This document shows, in pieces, positions 8,348 to 17,974 of a stretch of 64,000 nt of DNA. Source of the stretch: Tenacibaculum adriaticum (GTDB lineage Bacteria; Bacteroidota; Bacteroidia; Flavobacteriales; Flavobacteriaceae); NCBI RefSeq assembly GCF_008124875.1, contig NZ_VNIA01000006.1, positions 19,069 through 83,068 of the forward strand, given 5' to 3'. The number at the start of each line of letters is the position of its first letter. Within the stretch, counting starts at the first letter, position 1. The notes beneath the pieces were generated by a model. The model searched no databases, was not told where the DNA came from, and saw nothing but the letters and a program-made list of their open reading frames with translations. Position numbers and translations under genes: made by a program.

Positions 8348-9256
8348 CTATTTAGCTTTAGCTTTTTTATCTAACCACTGTTGATATTTGTTTTTATGTT
8401 TAAATCGTTTGTGCGACCATAAATAAAATTCAGGTTGTTTTAGTATGTGTTTCTCAGTAATTTTTAAGTATAATTCTGTTAAATCATAATTTTTAAAACT
8501 AGGAGCATCTTCTGTTATAAGTTCGAATTCTGCTTGGTAATAACCTCTTTTCAATTTAGTAACACTCATGTTTACTACTGCAAAATTGTGTTTCTTAGCT
8601 AAAATTTCAGCACCAGTATGCACTGGAACAAAATTATTTAAAAAAGTAGCCCAATGTTTAGTTTTATATAGTTGAGGTGATTGGTCGCTTAATAAAATGT
8701 ATAAACTTTGAATTTTTTCTTTTACTCTTTTTTCAATAGATTTAGTAAAGATTGAAGTGTATACACCATCATAACCAAATTTCATTCGAGAAGATTTAAT
8801 TACTTTTTCAAAATAAGGATTTTGGATTTTTGTATAAGCACCATAACAAGGAATATCGGTAGATAATGGTAAGCCAAAAGATAATTCCCAGTTGTTGTGA
8901 TGAGATCCCAATAAAGCAATACTTCTCCCTTTTTTATTTAAATCGTTTATAACGTCAATATTTTTATAAACATATCTTTTTTTAATTTCTTTTTCTGAAA
9001 TAGAAAATGATTTAATACTTTCAAAAATCAAATCAGTAAAATGTTTAAAGAATTTTTTAGAGATATTTCTTATTTCTTTTTCAGATTTTTCTGGAAAAGC
9101 CATTTTTAAATTATCAACCACTATTTTTTTTCGATATCCAAAAACGTAATAAATTAGAAAAAAGAAGAAATCGGATATTACATATAAAATACGTATCGGT
9201 AATCTAGAGATTAACCAAATAAAAGGATACGTAAGAGCAAAAACTAAAAATGGCAT
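8348..9256 (-). CDS. LpxL/HtrB-like lipid A acyltransferase
   Basis: 302 residues of the bacterial lauroyl/myristoyl acyltransferase family. One N-terminal membrane segment precedes the catalytic HxxxxE-type motif (GSHHNNWELSFGLPL); later come YGAYTKIQNPYFEKVI and ILLSDQSPQ, all typical of LpxL/LpxM. The enzyme attaches secondary acyl chains to lipid A at the inner face of the inner membrane. Length and motif order are normal. The chain specificity cannot be read from sequence, and acylation of aminolipids is an alternative in Bacteroidota. Confidence 0.9.
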   Translation of the reverse strand: MPFLVFALTYPFIWLISRLPIRILYVISDFFFFLIYYVFGYRKKIVVDNLKMAFPEKSEKEIRNISKKFFKHFTDLIFESIKSFSISEKEIKKRYVYKNIDVINDLNKKGRSIALLGSHHNNWELSFGLPLSTDIPCYGAYTKIQNPYFEKVIKSSRMKFGYDGVYTSIFTKSIEKRVKEKIQSLYILLSDQSPQLYKTKHWATFLNNFVPVHTGAEILAKKHNFAVVNMSVTKLKRGYYQAEFELITEDAPSFKNYDLTELYLKITEKHILKQPEFYLWSHKRFKHKNKYQQWLDKKAKAK

Positions 9257-9354
9257 ATATAAAAATTAAGCCACAAATATCGAATTTTAAAATTGAAAAC
9301 AAACCAAATTTATAGGAGATTTGACTATGTTTGTTGTATAAATGATAATATAAA

Positions 9355-10002
9355 ATGAATCAAATTGTATTAATAATAATTATTGCGAATGTTTTAGTCT
9401 CTATAAAAGGGTTTAGTGATGCTGCTTTTTTTGACAAGTATAAATTTCAAATAGGAAATATAAAAGCAGGAGAGAAGTTACGAATGGTAACTTCTGGTTT
9501 TTTACATGTAGATTGGTTGCATTTAGGTTTTAATATGTATGCGCTATATCTGTTTGGTAAAATTGTAGCATCAAGTTTTGGGAATGTGAGTTTTTTATTG
9601 ATCTATTTTGGAAGTCTGCTAATAGGAAGTTTGTATTCTTTTAGTCAGCATAAAAATGAGACCTATTATTCTGCAGTAGGGGCTTCCGGAGCAGTATCAG
9701 GAATTGTGTTTTCTGCGATTATTTTGTATCCAGATATGGAACTTATTATGTTGCCAATTCCAATTCCAATTCCAGGTTATATTTTTGGAATAGGATATTT
9801 ATTATACTCGATTTATGGAATGAAAAACAGGGTAGGTAATATTGGTCATTCTGCGCATTTAGGTGGGGCGATTGGAGGATATCTATTAACCCTATTAATG
9901 CGTCCTTCCGTTGTAAGTAATAACACTACAATGATTTTAATTATGGGAGGTATTATTGCAGGGTTACTCTTTTTTGGAGATAAATTACAGTTAAAGAAAT
10001 AA
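9355..10002 (+). CDS. Rhomboid-family intramembrane serine protease
   Basis: 215 residues with about six membrane segments. The conserved HLGFN (N60), the nucleophile motif GASG (S111) and the histidine of HSAHLGGAIGG (H168) form the rhomboid active site. Rhomboids cut single-pass membrane proteins inside the bilayer; the substrate here is unknown. A TATGTTTG box at 9326-9333 could serve as its -7 element. The gene ends at a strong terminator immediately before tRNA-Gly on the other strand. Confidence 0.93.
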   Translation: MNQIVLIIIIANVLVSIKGFSDAAFFDKYKFQIGNIKAGEKLRMVTSGFLHVDWLHLGFNMYALYLFGKIVASSFGNVSFLLIYFGSLLIGSLYSFSQHKNETYYSAVGASGAVSGIVFSAIILYPDMELIMLPIPIPIPGYIFGIGYLLYSIYGMKNRVGNIGHSAHLGGAIGGYLLTLLMRPSVVSNNTTMILIMGGIIAGLLFFGDKLQLKK

Positions 10003-10005
10003 AAA

Positions 10006-10033
10006 AATCCGAAACATTTGTTTCGGATTTTTT
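10006..10033. terminator. Hairpin terminator between rhomboid gene and tRNA-Gly
   Basis: AATCCGAAAC pairs with GTTTCGGATT around ATTT and is followed by T residues; the left flank is A-rich, so it can work in both directions. Confidence 0.88.
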
Positions 10034-10037
10034 GTTG

Positions 10038-10110
10038 AGCGAGAGACCGGGTTCGAACCGGCGACATTCAGCTTGGAAGGCTGACGCTCTACCAACTGAG
10101 CTACTCTCGC
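10038..10110 (-). tRNA. tRNA-Gly (TCC anticodon)
   Basis: 73 bases on the minus strand. Acceptor stem GCGAGAG/CTCTCGC is fully paired with discriminator T; D stem GCTC/GAGC; anticodon stem TCAGC/GCTGA with loop CTTCCAA giving anticodon TCC; T arm GCCGG/CCGGT with TTCGAAC. CCA is not encoded. Confidence 0.95.
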
Positions 10111-10174
10111 CTTTGGTATTGCGGTTGCAAATATAAGAGCATTTTTAAAACTTACAATACTTTTTTGTAAAAAA

Positions 10175-10621
10175 TTAATAAAATTTTTTATTCTCACGCA
10201 TAACTTTCACGAAATGAAATCCATAGATCTCAAAACCTTCGTTATAATAGAATTTGTGAGATTTTCGGTTGCCAGTATAGGTATTTAACTCTATAGCTTC
10301 ACACCCTTTCGATTTTGTGTATTCGTAAATCCATTTAAAAAATTGATTTCCAATGTTTTTCCCACGATAATCTTCGTTGATTATTACATGGTCAGGTTCT
10401 ACACTCTTGCCAATGTAGTGTCTAGTTGAATACCATAAACCACTAATGCCTATTAATTTTTCATCATCAAAAACACCAACACATTCATAATTTTGGTAAT
10501 TTACCATTTCTAAAACACGTTGCTTTAGTAAATCAAGAGGGGTAGTTGTATTTAATTTTTGGAGTAGAGGAATAATTTGTAAAATACCTTCTTTTTCAAT
10601 CGGTTTAAATTGAATGCTCAT
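10175..10621 (-). CDS. GNAT-family N-acetyltransferase
   Basis: 148 residues with the GNAT fold order: GVFDDEKLIGISGLWY (beta strands 2-3), HVIINEDYRGKNIGNQFFKWIYEY (motif A acetyl-CoA loop, variant of R/Q-x-x-G-x-G) and NTYTGNRKSHKFYYNEGFEIYGFHFVK (C-terminal motif B). The substrate is unknown. It starts 27 bases from a second, divergently oriented GNAT gene. Confidence 0.85.
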   Translation of the reverse strand: MSIQFKPIEKEGILQIIPLLQKLNTTTPLDLLKQRVLEMVNYQNYECVGVFDDEKLIGISGLWYSTRHYIGKSVEPDHVIINEDYRGKNIGNQFFKWIYEYTKSKGCEAIELNTYTGNRKSHKFYYNEGFEIYGFHFVKVMRENKKFY

Positions 10622-10648
10622 TAGTGTAATAATTTTAAGATAAAGATA

Positions 10649-11086
10649 TTGAAATCTATTAAAAATATAACTGCTGAAGAAACTTATTCTATCAGAAAAG
10701 AAGTCTTACGAAAAGGAATTGATTTGCCTTACGAATTTAATGGAGATTTCGATAAAGACACATTTCATTTAGGAGCTTATAAAAATGGGGAACTTGTTGG
10801 TGTAGTTAGCTTTATGAGGGTGAAATGCGATTCGTTAAAAGGAAATCAATATCAATTAAGAGGAATGGCAACATTGTCTAAAGCAAGAGGTTTAGGTTTT
10901 GGAAGGCTTTTAATTAATACAGCGACAAATGAATTAAAAAAAAAGGAGGTGGATTTTATTTGGTGTAATGCGAGAGAAGTGGCTCTTAAATTTTATGAAA
11001 ACAATGGGTTTAAAATTCTTGGAGATTCGTTTGAAATTGATAAAGTAGGAACTCATTTTAAAATGTATAAAAACCTAAACTTATAA
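10649..11086 (+). CDS. GNAT-family N-acetyltransferase, TTG start
   Basis: 145 residues: GAYKNGELVGVVSFM, then the acetyl-CoA loop region LRGMATLSKARGLGFGRLL and the closing NAREVALKFYENNGFKILG. The only sensible start is a TTG at 10649, since no in-frame ATG precedes the first conserved strand. Substrate unknown. It is followed 2 bases later by the MBL-fold gene, so the two probably form one transcript; the opposite-strand GNAT lies upstream. Confidence 0.82.
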   Translation: MKSIKNITAEETYSIRKEVLRKGIDLPYEFNGDFDKDTFHLGAYKNGELVGVVSFMRVKCDSLKGNQYQLRGMATLSKARGLGFGRLLINTATNELKKKEVDFIWCNAREVALKFYENNGFKILGDSFEIDKVGTHFKMYKNLNL

Positions 11087-11088
11087 CA

Positions 11089-11982
11089 ATGAAAATAATT
11101 AAAATTCAGTTATGTGTTTTATTGGTACTAATTACATCATTAACATATAGTCAAAATACAGAAGTAATTATTGAGCCTGTTAAGATTACAGACAACATTT
11201 ATATGTTAAAAGGGCAAGGAGGAAACATTGGATTGTTTGTGGGAGAGGATGGCGTTTTCATGATTGATGATCAATTTGCAAGACTAACACCTAAAATTTT
11301 ATCAGCAATAAAAAAAATAACGAATACGCCTGTTAAATATCTAATCAATACACATTGGCATGGAGATCATACAGGAGGAAACGCAAATATGACAAAAGAA
11401 GGAACGATAATCGTATCGCATGAAAATGTTAGAAAACGCATGAGTGTTGATAATGTTGTTAGAGGAAAAAAACGTCCAGCTTCTCCAAAAGCTGCACTAC
11501 CAATAATCACATTTACGAATGATATAATGCTTCATTTAAATGGAGAGGATATTTTGGTGTCTCATGTTCATAATGCACATACTGACGGAGATGCTCATAT
11601 CTATTTCACCAAAAGTAATGTAATACATATGGGAGACACGTATTTTCAAGGTAAGTTCCCTTATATAGATATCGATAGTGGAGGTAGCATAGATGGTTAT
11701 ATTACTTCTGCAGAAAAAGCCATAAGATTAGCAGATGATGAAACTGTAATTATACCAGGTCATTTAAATCTTTCTAATAAAAAAGAGTTAATTGCTTTTA
11801 AAGAGATGCTGGTTATTTTAAGAGATAGAGTTCAAAAAGAGATTGCATCAGGAAAAAGTCTAGAAGAGGTGAAAAACAATAAAAATATTACGAAAGAATT
11901 CGAAAAGGACTATAATTGGAGTTTTATAAACGATGAAAAAATAAGAGTAAGTATTTATAAAAGTTTGAAAAAAAGTAAATAA
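11089..11982 (+). CDS. Secreted metallo-beta-lactamase-fold hydrolase
   Basis: 297 residues with a signal peptide (LCVLLVLITSLTYSQ). The metal-binding motif HWHGDHTGGN gives H89, H91, D93 and H94; a further histidine lies in HNAHTDGDAHIYF, an Asp in MGDTYFQG and the last His in IIPGHLNLS. Family relatives include SoxH/quinoprotein relay-like and beta-lactamase-like hydrolases; the substrate is not predictable. It probably acts in the periplasm as a zinc enzyme. Transcribed with the GNAT gene and closed by a terminator. Confidence 0.88.
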   Translation: MKIIKIQLCVLLVLITSLTYSQNTEVIIEPVKITDNIYMLKGQGGNIGLFVGEDGVFMIDDQFARLTPKILSAIKKITNTPVKYLINTHWHGDHTGGNANMTKEGTIIVSHENVRKRMSVDNVVRGKKRPASPKAALPIITFTNDIMLHLNGEDILVSHVHNAHTDGDAHIYFTKSNVIHMGDTYFQGKFPYIDIDSGGSIDGYITSAEKAIRLADDETVIIPGHLNLSNKKELIAFKEMLVILRDRVQKEIASGKSLEEVKNNKNITKEFEKDYNWSFINDEKIRVSIYKSLKKSK

Positions 11983-11985
11983 AAA

Positions 11986-12013
11986 AAGCTCAAACATTTC
12001 TGTTTGAGCTTTG
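11986..12013. terminator. Hairpin terminator after MBL-fold gene
   Basis: AAGCTCAAACA pairs with TGTTTGAGCTT around TTTC. It lies four bases after the stop codon and directly abuts tRNA-Met on the other strand, so it may also shape that tRNA's 3' end. Confidence 0.8.
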
Positions 12014-12087
12014 TAGCGAAGACGGGATTTGAACCCGTGACCTCAGGGTTATGAATCCTGCGCTCTAACCAACTGAGCTACCTCGCC
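12014..12087 (-). tRNA. tRNA-Met (CAT anticodon, elongator type)
   Basis: 74 bases on the minus strand. Acceptor GGCGAGG/CTTCGCT (with G-U pairs), D arm GCTCAGTTGGTTAGAGC, anticodon loop TTCATAA, T arm ACGGG/CCCGT. It lacks the three G-C pairs of an initiator anticodon stem and has a paired first base, so it reads as elongator Met; a lysidine-modified Ile tRNA is less likely but not excluded. The base pair closing the anticodon loop is A31-C39, a mismatch. Confidence 0.88.
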
Positions 12088-12191
12088 TGATTGCGGGTGC
12101 AAATATAAATCAATTTTAGATTTTAGCAATAAATCTGGGTAATTTTTTTAAAAAAGAATATTTACCTATATTGCCCTTCAAATTAACAGAA

Positions 12192-12575
12192 ATGAGTAAA
12201 ATAAAATTTGAACTAGAAATTCCTGTTCACGCATCACCAGCAATGTTATATCAATATTTTGCAACTCCTTCAGGATTAGAAGAGTGGTTTGCTGATAAAG
12301 TGAATTCTAGAGGAAAATTAATTACATTTTTTTGGGATGATAGTGAAGAGGAGGCAACAATTTTGTCTAAAAAGAGTGATGAACGTGTAAAGTATAAATG
12401 GACGGAAAGCGAAGGGGACGATAGTTATTTTGAGTTTAAAATCCAAGTTGATGCTTTAACTAAAGATGTTTCTGTAATTATAACTGATTTTGCTGATGAT
12501 GAGGAAAGCGCAGAAGAAGCAAAAATGTTATGGGAAAACCAAATTGATGAATTAAAACACGCAATTGGAGCCTAA
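12192..12575 (+). CDS. START-like (AHSA1/SRPBCC-fold) domain protein
   Basis: 127 residues from the ATG at 12192 (an upstream in-frame start at 12171 adds only 7 residues). The protein shows the SRPBCC pattern: FELEIPVHASPAMLYQYFATPSGLEEWFA at the start, then a beta-rich centre and an acidic C-terminal helix ending in LWENQIDELKHAI. Such proteins bind small hydrophobic ligands or act as co-chaperones. No ligand can be named. A single-gene unit with a clear terminator. Confidence 0.85.
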   Translation: MSKIKFELEIPVHASPAMLYQYFATPSGLEEWFADKVNSRGKLITFFWDDSEEEATILSKKSDERVKYKWTESEGDDSYFEFKIQVDALTKDVSVIITDFADDEESAEEAKMLWENQIDELKHAIGA

Positions 12576-12603
12576 GCTCAAAATGGTTTATAAAAATAAA
12601 TAG

Positions 12604-12630
12604 AAGCTCGACAAATTGTCGAGCTTTTTT
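12604..12630 (+). terminator. Rho-independent terminator
   Basis: AAGCTCGACA pairs with TGTCGAGCTT around AAT and is followed by TTTT; it closes the START-like gene. Confidence 0.9.
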
Positions 12631-12680
12631 ATGGATAAACCTTATTGAAATCAGTAAATTTGCTGTCAAATTCTTTATTG

Positions 12681-13511
12681 ATGATAAATTACAACGGAAA
12701 CTTAATTAATACTTCAGAAGTAAATATTTCTCATGAAAACAGAGCCTTTAAATTTGGAGATGGTGTTTTTGAAACAGTTAAAATTCAAAATAATAAAGTT
12801 GTTTTTTGGGAAGATCATTATTTTAGACTAATGGCTTCTATGCGAATGTTGCGAATGAAAATTCCAATGGAGTTTACGTTAGAATTTTTAGAAGAACAAA
12901 TTTTAAAAGTTGTAGAAACTAATCCTATAAATACTATTTTAAGAGCTAGGTTGTCTATATACAGAAAAGATGGAGGTTTATATACACCTACTACTAATGA
13001 AGTAGACTTTATTATAGATGTAAAAACTGTTACTTATCAAACGAAATCTACTTATACAATTGATTTGTATAAAGATTTTTATAACTTTTCAGGTTTATTG
13101 TCAACTGTAAAAACAACAAACAGGATGCTAAATACATTAGCTTCTGTTTTTGCGCAAGAGAATGATTTAGATAATTGTATTTTATTAAATGAGCGAAAAA
13201 GTGTTGTTGAAGCAACGAATGGAAATATTTTTATTATTAAAGAAAACATAATTAAAACACCAGCGTTGTCTGAAGGATGTATTAAGGGAATTGTTCGAAA
13301 AAAAATAATGGAAATTATTGAAAAACATCCTGATTATACCCTTGAGGAAACTTCAATTTCTCCTTTTGAAATTCAGAAAGCTGATGAAGTATTTATTACA
13401 AATGCTATTATCGGGATTCAACCAGTTACAAACTATCGTAAAAAAACATTTAGTACATTCATAGGAGAGAAGTTACAAAACAGCTTAAAACTTATATCTA
13501 TAACATCTTAA
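12681..13511 (+). CDS. Class IV (fold type IV) PLP aminotransferase / aminodeoxychorismate lyase-like
   Basis: 276 residues from ATG 12681 (an in-frame TTG at 12645 would add 12 residues that do not resemble the family). Typical features: FGDGVFETVK near the start, an arginine-rich MRMLRMKIP, a probable PLP lysine in STVKTTNRML, and NGNIFIIKENIIKTPALSEGCIKG binding the cofactor phosphate. The family includes branched-chain and D-amino-acid aminotransferases and 4-amino-4-deoxychorismate lyase (PabC); the KTTNR motif slightly favours the lyase, which makes p-aminobenzoate for folate. It overlaps the convergent yqgE stop by 4 bases. Confidence 0.85.
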   Translation: MINYNGNLINTSEVNISHENRAFKFGDGVFETVKIQNNKVVFWEDHYFRLMASMRMLRMKIPMEFTLEFLEEQILKVVETNPINTILRARLSIYRKDGGLYTPTTNEVDFIIDVKTVTYQTKSTYTIDLYKDFYNFSGLLSTVKTTNRMLNTLASVFAQENDLDNCILLNERKSVVEATNGNIFIIKENIIKTPALSEGCIKGIVRKKIMEIIEKHPDYTLEETSISPFEIQKADEVFITNAIIGIQPVTNYRKKTFSTFIGEKLQNSLKLISITS

Positions 13512-14065
13512 TTCATCTGAACATCACCCGGTGCATTTGCCCAAATCTTATATTTACCTCCTTTTTGTAGAAGCTTATTTTTCCAGATAGTTTCTTCATC
13601 TACAGAAAAAATATTCTCATAATCATTTTTTGAAACAAACCAAGAGTTTGTATCGAGTTCATTATCAAGTTGATCTGTAGACCATCCAGAGTATCCGAGA
13701 AAAAAACGAATATCAGTATTCTCTAATTTGTTTTCTGAAAGTAATTCTTTTAACTGATTAAAATTACCGCCCCAGTATATACCCTCGGCAACTTTAATGC
13801 TGTCGGTTAATAAATCAGGAACACGATGCACAAAATACAAATTATCCTGCTCCACAGGGCCGCCTTGATATACCGTAAAGTTACAGTCTATATCTGGAAT
13901 TAAATCACTAAGAATGTATTCTAAAGGTTTGTTCAATATAAAACCAACCGTACTATCTTTAGAGTGCTCGGTAAGTAAAATAATGGAACGTTTAAACGAA
14001 TCATCATTTAAAATTGATGGCTCTGCAATAAGAAGCCTTCCTTTTTCTGGTTTTAAAGCAACCAT
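13508..14065 (-). CDS. YqgE/AlgH family protein
   Basis: 185 residues. Family marks are GRLLIAEPSILNDDSFKRSI and ILLTEHSKDSTVGFILNKPL near the start, VYQGGPVEQDNLYFVHR in the middle and FLGYSGWSTDQLDNEL later. The function of YqgE/AlgH proteins is not settled (AlgH was linked to alginate regulation in Pseudomonas). It lies between uvrA (upstream, same strand, 40-base gap) and the class IV aminotransferase, convergent and overlapping by 4 bases. Confidence 0.92.
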   Translation of the reverse strand: MVALKPEKGRLLIAEPSILNDDSFKRSIILLTEHSKDSTVGFILNKPLEYILSDLIPDIDCNFTVYQGGPVEQDNLYFVHRVPDLLTDSIKVAEGIYWGGNFNQLKELLSENKLENTDIRFFLGYSGWSTDQLDNELDTNSWFVSKNDYENIFSVDEETIWKNKLLQKGGKYKIWANAPGDVQMN

Positions 14066-14105
14066 ATTTCCTCTTTCTTTATGGTACTAAATATAACAAT
14101 ATTTT

Positions 14106-16898
14106 TTAACATATTAGTTTTTCTTTTAAATACCTGGCTGTTAGAGAATTTTTATTATTGATTAAATCTTCAGGGGTACCTTCAAAAATAAGATTCCCTC
14201 CATTTTTACCACCCTCTAAGCCTAAATCGATAATATAGTCGGCACATTTAATTAATTCGATGTTATGTTCAATAACTACGATAGAGTGTCCTTTTTCTAT
14301 TAAGGCGTTAAAGGAAGCTAATAATTTTTTAATGTCATGAAAATGCAATCCAGTTGTGGGTTCGTCGAAAATAAACAGCGCTTTATCTTTCGTGTTACCT
14401 TTAACTAGAAAAGAAGCTAATTTAATTCGTTGTGCTTCGCCCCCAGAAAGTGTAGATGAACTTTGTCCTAGTTGAACATACCCTAAGCCAACATCTTGTA
14501 AAGGTTTTAATTTTGAGGCTATTTTTTTTTGACTGTGTTTTTTAAAAAAATCAACAGCATCATCAATGGTAAAATTTAAGATATCATCAATTGATTTTCC
14601 TTCAAAATTAACTTCTAAAACTTCTTTTTTAAAACGTTTACCATTACATGTTTCACACTCTAAATGCACATCTGCCATGAATTGCATTTCGATGGTTACC
14701 TCTCCTTCTCCTTTACAAACTTCACATCGTCCACCATCAACATTAAATGAAAAATGTTTGGGTTGATAATTACGAATTTTAGATAATTTTTGATCTGATA
14801 AAAGTTTGCGAATATCGTCATAGGCTTTAATATACGTTACCGGGTTTGAACGAGAGGAACGACCGATAGGGTTTTGGTCGATAAATTCTACATGTTTTAT
14901 AATATCAAAACTTCCTTCTATTGTTGTATGTTGACCTATTTTTTCTCCGTAACCGATTAACTTTTTTTGCATCGTTGGATACAATATTTTCTTAACCAAG
15001 GTACTTTTTCCACTACCTGAAACTCCAGTAATAACAGTTAGGTTATTGAGAGGAAATGTAACATCTATATTCTTTAAATTGTTTTCTCTAGCACCAATGA
15101 TTTTAATGAAGTTTTTACTTTCTCTTCGTTTCGAAGGAACTTCAATTTTTAGTTCTTGAGATAGATATTTGGCAGTTAATGAGTCAGATTTTAGAATTTC
15201 ATCAAAAGTGCCTTCAGCAACAATATTACCACCAAAAGTTCCCGCTTCAGGACCGATATCAATAATATAATCAGCTTCTTTCATAATATCTTCATCGTGC
15301 TCTACAACAATAACTGTGTTTCCTAAATTGCGAAGACTTTTTAGAACACCAATAAGTTTTTCAGTATCCTTAGGGTGTAAACCAATACTTGGTTCATCTA
15401 AAATATACATGGATCCAACTAACGAACTTCCTAATGAAGTAGCTAAATTAATTCGCTGACTTTCTCCACCAGAAAGTGTGTTTGAAGTCCTATTTAATGT
15501 AAGGTAGTTTAGGCCGACATCACCTAGAAATTGTAATCGGTTATTGATTTCAGTTAATAAGCGTTTCCCAATTTGTTTTTCATATTTGTTAAGCTGAATC
15601 TTTTTAAATAACACTGTTAATTCATCTAAAGGAAGTGTAACTAAATCAGAAATTGTATGGTTGTTTATTTTAACATAATCGGTTTCTTTTCGTAAACGTT
15701 TTCCATTACAATCGATACATGTTGTTTTTCCACGATAGCGTGACAACATTACTCTATTTTGAATTTTATAACTCTTCTCTTCTAGCTTTTTAAAGAAATG
15801 ATTGATTCCTTTAAATTTTTTATTTCCGTTCCAAACCAATTTTTTTTGCTCTTCTGTAAGCTCAAACCAAGGTTTATGGATAGGAATATCAAAATCAGCA
15901 GCATTTAAAACTAAATTATCCTTATATTTTTTAAAACTATCTGATCGAAAAGGGAAGATGCAATCTTCATAAATTGATAGTCCTGTATTGGGAATTACTA
16001 AATCTTCATCTATTCCAATAACACTTCCGTAACCTTCACAAGTAGGGCAGGCTCCGTAGGGGTTATTAAAACTGAAAAAATGAGTGTTTGGTTCTAAAAA
16101 TGTAATTCCGTCAAGTTCGAACTTATTACTGAATTCTGCAATTTCATTATTTGACAGATTTTCAATAAAACAAAATCCTTTTCCTTCAAAAAAAGCAGTT
16201 TGTACAGCATCCGCTAAACGATTGTAGAAATCTTCATCGTGTTTCACTACAATCCGATCTACCACCAAATTGAAAGTATTTCCTTTAAAATTATTAACAG
16301 GAAAATCATCAATTCTATACACTTCATTATTATATTGTAAACGAGCGTACCCTTGTTGTGCTAAAACTTGTAAAACTGTTTGTAAATCACGATTTTTATC
16401 AATAGTAACTGGAGCAAGTAGTAACATTTTTGTACGATCCTCAAAGTTTTGTACATGTTGTATTACATCAGAAACAGTATGCTTTTTTACTTCATTACCA
16501 GAAATTGGTGAGTAGGTCTTACCAATACGAGCATATAATAATTTAATATAATCATAAATCTCGGTAGAAGTTCCTACAGTAGAACGCGGATTGGTAGAGT
16601 TAACTTTTTGTTCAATAGCAATTGCAGGAGAAATTCCTTTAATATAATCTACCTTGGGTTTATGCAATTTACCTAAAAATTGACGAGCGTATGAAGATAA
16701 ACTTTCTACATATCGTCTTTGCCCTTCTGCATATAAAGTATCAAAAGCTAAGGATGATTTACCAGAACCTGAAAGCCCAGTAATAACCACTAATTTATTA
16801 CGAGGAATTACTACATCAATATTCTTTAGATTGTGCAGTTTAGCTCCTTTTATAATAATATTCTCTTTCGGATTAATTTTAGAAATGTCGATCTTCAT
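14106..16898 (-). CDS. uvrA: Excinuclease ABC subunit A
   Basis: 930 residues, normal for UvrA. There are two ABC ATPase modules: Walker A GLSGSGKS at residues 41-48 and GVSGSGKST in the second half, signature LSGGESQR and LSGGEAQR, Walker [12 protein letters not shown] and [11 protein letters not shown]. Zinc modules are CPTCEGYG with CIDCNGKR, and CEVCKGEGE with CETCNGKR. UvrA dimers find bulky DNA lesions and load UvrB in nucleotide excision repair. A TAATTTTG box on the minus strand at 16917-16924 is a likely -7 element, giving a short leader. Confidence 0.98.
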   Translation of the reverse strand: MKIDISKINPKENIIIKGAKLHNLKNIDVVIPRNKLVVITGLSGSGKSSLAFDTLYAEGQRRYVESLSSYARQFLGKLHKPKVDYIKGISPAIAIEQKVNSTNPRSTVGTSTEIYDYIKLLYARIGKTYSPISGNEVKKHTVSDVIQHVQNFEDRTKMLLLAPVTIDKNRDLQTVLQVLAQQGYARLQYNNEVYRIDDFPVNNFKGNTFNLVVDRIVVKHDEDFYNRLADAVQTAFFEGKGFCFIENLSNNEIAEFSNKFELDGITFLEPNTHFFSFNNPYGACPTCEGYGSVIGIDEDLVIPNTGLSIYEDCIFPFRSDSFKKYKDNLVLNAADFDIPIHKPWFELTEEQKKLVWNGNKKFKGINHFFKKLEEKSYKIQNRVMLSRYRGKTTCIDCNGKRLRKETDYVKINNHTISDLVTLPLDELTVLFKKIQLNKYEKQIGKRLLTEINNRLQFLGDVGLNYLTLNRTSNTLSGGESQRINLATSLGSSLVGSMYILDEPSIGLHPKDTEKLIGVLKSLRNLGNTVIVVEHDEDIMKEADYIIDIGPEAGTFGGNIVAEGTFDEILKSDSLTAKYLSQELKIEVPSKRRESKNFIKIIGARENNLKNIDVTFPLNNLTVITGVSGSGKSTLVKKILYPTMQKKLIGYGEKIGQHTTIEGSFDIIKHVEFIDQNPIGRSSRSNPVTYIKAYDDIRKLLSDQKLSKIRNYQPKHFSFNVDGGRCEVCKGEGEVTIEMQFMADVHLECETCNGKRFKKEVLEVNFEGKSIDDILNFTIDDAVDFFKKHSQKKIASKLKPLQDVGLGYVQLGQSSSTLSGGEAQRIKLASFLVKGNTKDKALFIFDEPTTGLHFHDIKKLLASFNALIEKGHSIVVIEHNIELIKCADYIIDLGLEGGKNGGNLIFEGTPEDLINNKNSLTARYLKEKLIC

Positions 16899-16916
16899 AC
16901 ATCAAAAAATAAACAC

Positions 16917-16924
16917 CAAAATTA
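16917..16924 (-). promoter_or_regulatory. Likely -7 box of the uvrA promoter
   Basis: Reading leftward the sequence is TAATTTTG, matching TAnnTTTG, about 19-26 bases before the uvrA start codon. No convincing -33 TTG box was found at the normal spacing. Confidence 0.5.
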
Positions 16925-17150
16925 CCATTTTTACAGCGAAGTTAAGAATAACATGTATTAAAAGTTAACGTTAAAAAAAGAATATTTTTTTAATAAATTT
17001 AACATATTATTTGTGTTTAATCATAAAATAATAGATATTTGTAACTCATTATCAATTCTTAAACTAATACGCGTATAGAATAAAATTACTTTTTAAAATT
17101 AAACAATCCCTAATCGAAGAGTTCTAAACTTTTCAGAAAAAGTAATTATT

Positions 17151-17735
17151 ATGCGTAAAGAAGAAACCCAAGACAGTGTTTTAGTTAAAGACTATATGAA
17201 TGGTAAAGAAGTAGCTTTAGAGCTACTTATTAAAAGACACCAGCAAAGAGTTTTTAGTTTTATTTATAGTAAAATTCAAGATAGAGATATTACAGAAGAT
17301 ATCTTTCAAGACACCTTTATCAAGGTAATAAAAACCTTAAAAAAAGGAAATTACAATGAAGAAGGTAAGTTTTTACCTTGGGTTATGAGAATTTCTCATA
17401 ATTTAATTATAGATCATTTTAGAAAATCTAATAGAATGCCTTCATTTAAGAATACAGATGAGTTTGATATTTTTTCAGTTATTGGAGATGGAACGCTAAA
17501 TGCAGAAAAACAGCTTATTAAAGATCAAATACTATCTGATGTTCGCGATTTAGTAGAAGAACTACCTGAAGAGCAAAAAGAGGTGTTAAAAATGCGGATT
17601 TACATGGATATGAGTTTTAACGAAATATCTGAAAATACAGGAGTGAGTATTAATACAGCTTTAGGTAGAATGCGATATGCATTAATCAATTTGAGAAAAA
17701 TTATTGAAAAAAATAATATTATTTTAATAAATTGA
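17151..17735 (+). CDS. ECF-type RNA polymerase sigma factor
   Basis: 194 residues with sigma region 2 (LLIKRHQQRVFSFIYSKI, then DITEDIFQDTFIKVIKTL for the -10 binding helix) and region 4 (LPEEQKEVLKMRIYMDMSFNEIS with the helix-turn-helix TGVSINTALGRMRYALINL). No anti-sigma gene follows; instead a conserved-looking 47-codon ORF lies 57 bases downstream. The 250-base gap to the divergent uvrA gene probably holds both promoters. Target genes are unknown. Confidence 0.93.
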   Translation: MRKEETQDSVLVKDYMNGKEVALELLIKRHQQRVFSFIYSKIQDRDITEDIFQDTFIKVIKTLKKGNYNEEGKFLPWVMRISHNLIIDHFRKSNRMPSFKNTDEFDIFSVIGDGTLNAEKQLIKDQILSDVRDLVEELPEEQKEVLKMRIYMDMSFNEISENTGVSINTALGRMRYALINLRKIIEKNNIILIN

Positions 17736-17792
17736 TAATAATATTTTAAAAAATGCGTTATCTAGTTGAAATACAAATATAAAAGGGACTAT

Positions 17793-17936
17793 ATGATGCA
17801 AATTTACACGAAGAAACCATCTGATTTCAAGATGGAGCCGTCAAAAGAAACAATTCAATTTTTGCTCGACTTTTCAAAATCTATAAAAGTCGTCAAATCC
17901 AAGACTGATGTTCTCATTGAATTGAATTTGAATTAA
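17793..17936 (+). CDS. Small 47-residue protein downstream of the sigma factor
   Basis: A 47-codon ORF starting ATG ATG and ending TAA at 17936. The protein has a basic start (MMQIYTKKPSDFK), an amphipathic middle (TIQFLLDFSKSIKVVKSK) and an acidic/hydrophobic end. It lies 57 bases after the sigma factor gene and just before a terminator, so it would be the last gene of that transcript. It resembles short proteins often found after ECF sigma genes in flavobacteria (recollection, not checked). Function unknown; a regulator of the sigma factor is a guess. Confidence 0.65.
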   Translation: MMQIYTKKPSDFKMEPSKETIQFLLDFSKSIKVVKSKTDVLIELNLN

Positions 17937-17943
17937 GAGTGGA

Positions 17944-17974
17944 AAAGCTTCAGTTAAAAACTGAAGCTTTTTTA
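17944..17974. terminator. Terminator between the small ORF and nth
   Basis: AAAGCTTCAGTT pairs with AACTGAAGCTTT around AAA, followed by T residues. It serves the rightward sigma factor operon and, on the other strand, the leftward nth gene. Confidence 0.9.

Noticed and set aside
9991..10197. 68-codon leftward ORF over tRNA-Gly
   Set aside because: Again a translation of tRNA sequence (ARVAQLVERQPSKLNVAGSNPVS).
12014..12087. Initiator tRNA-fMet
   Set aside because: The anticodon stem lacks the three G-C pairs and the first acceptor pair is formed.
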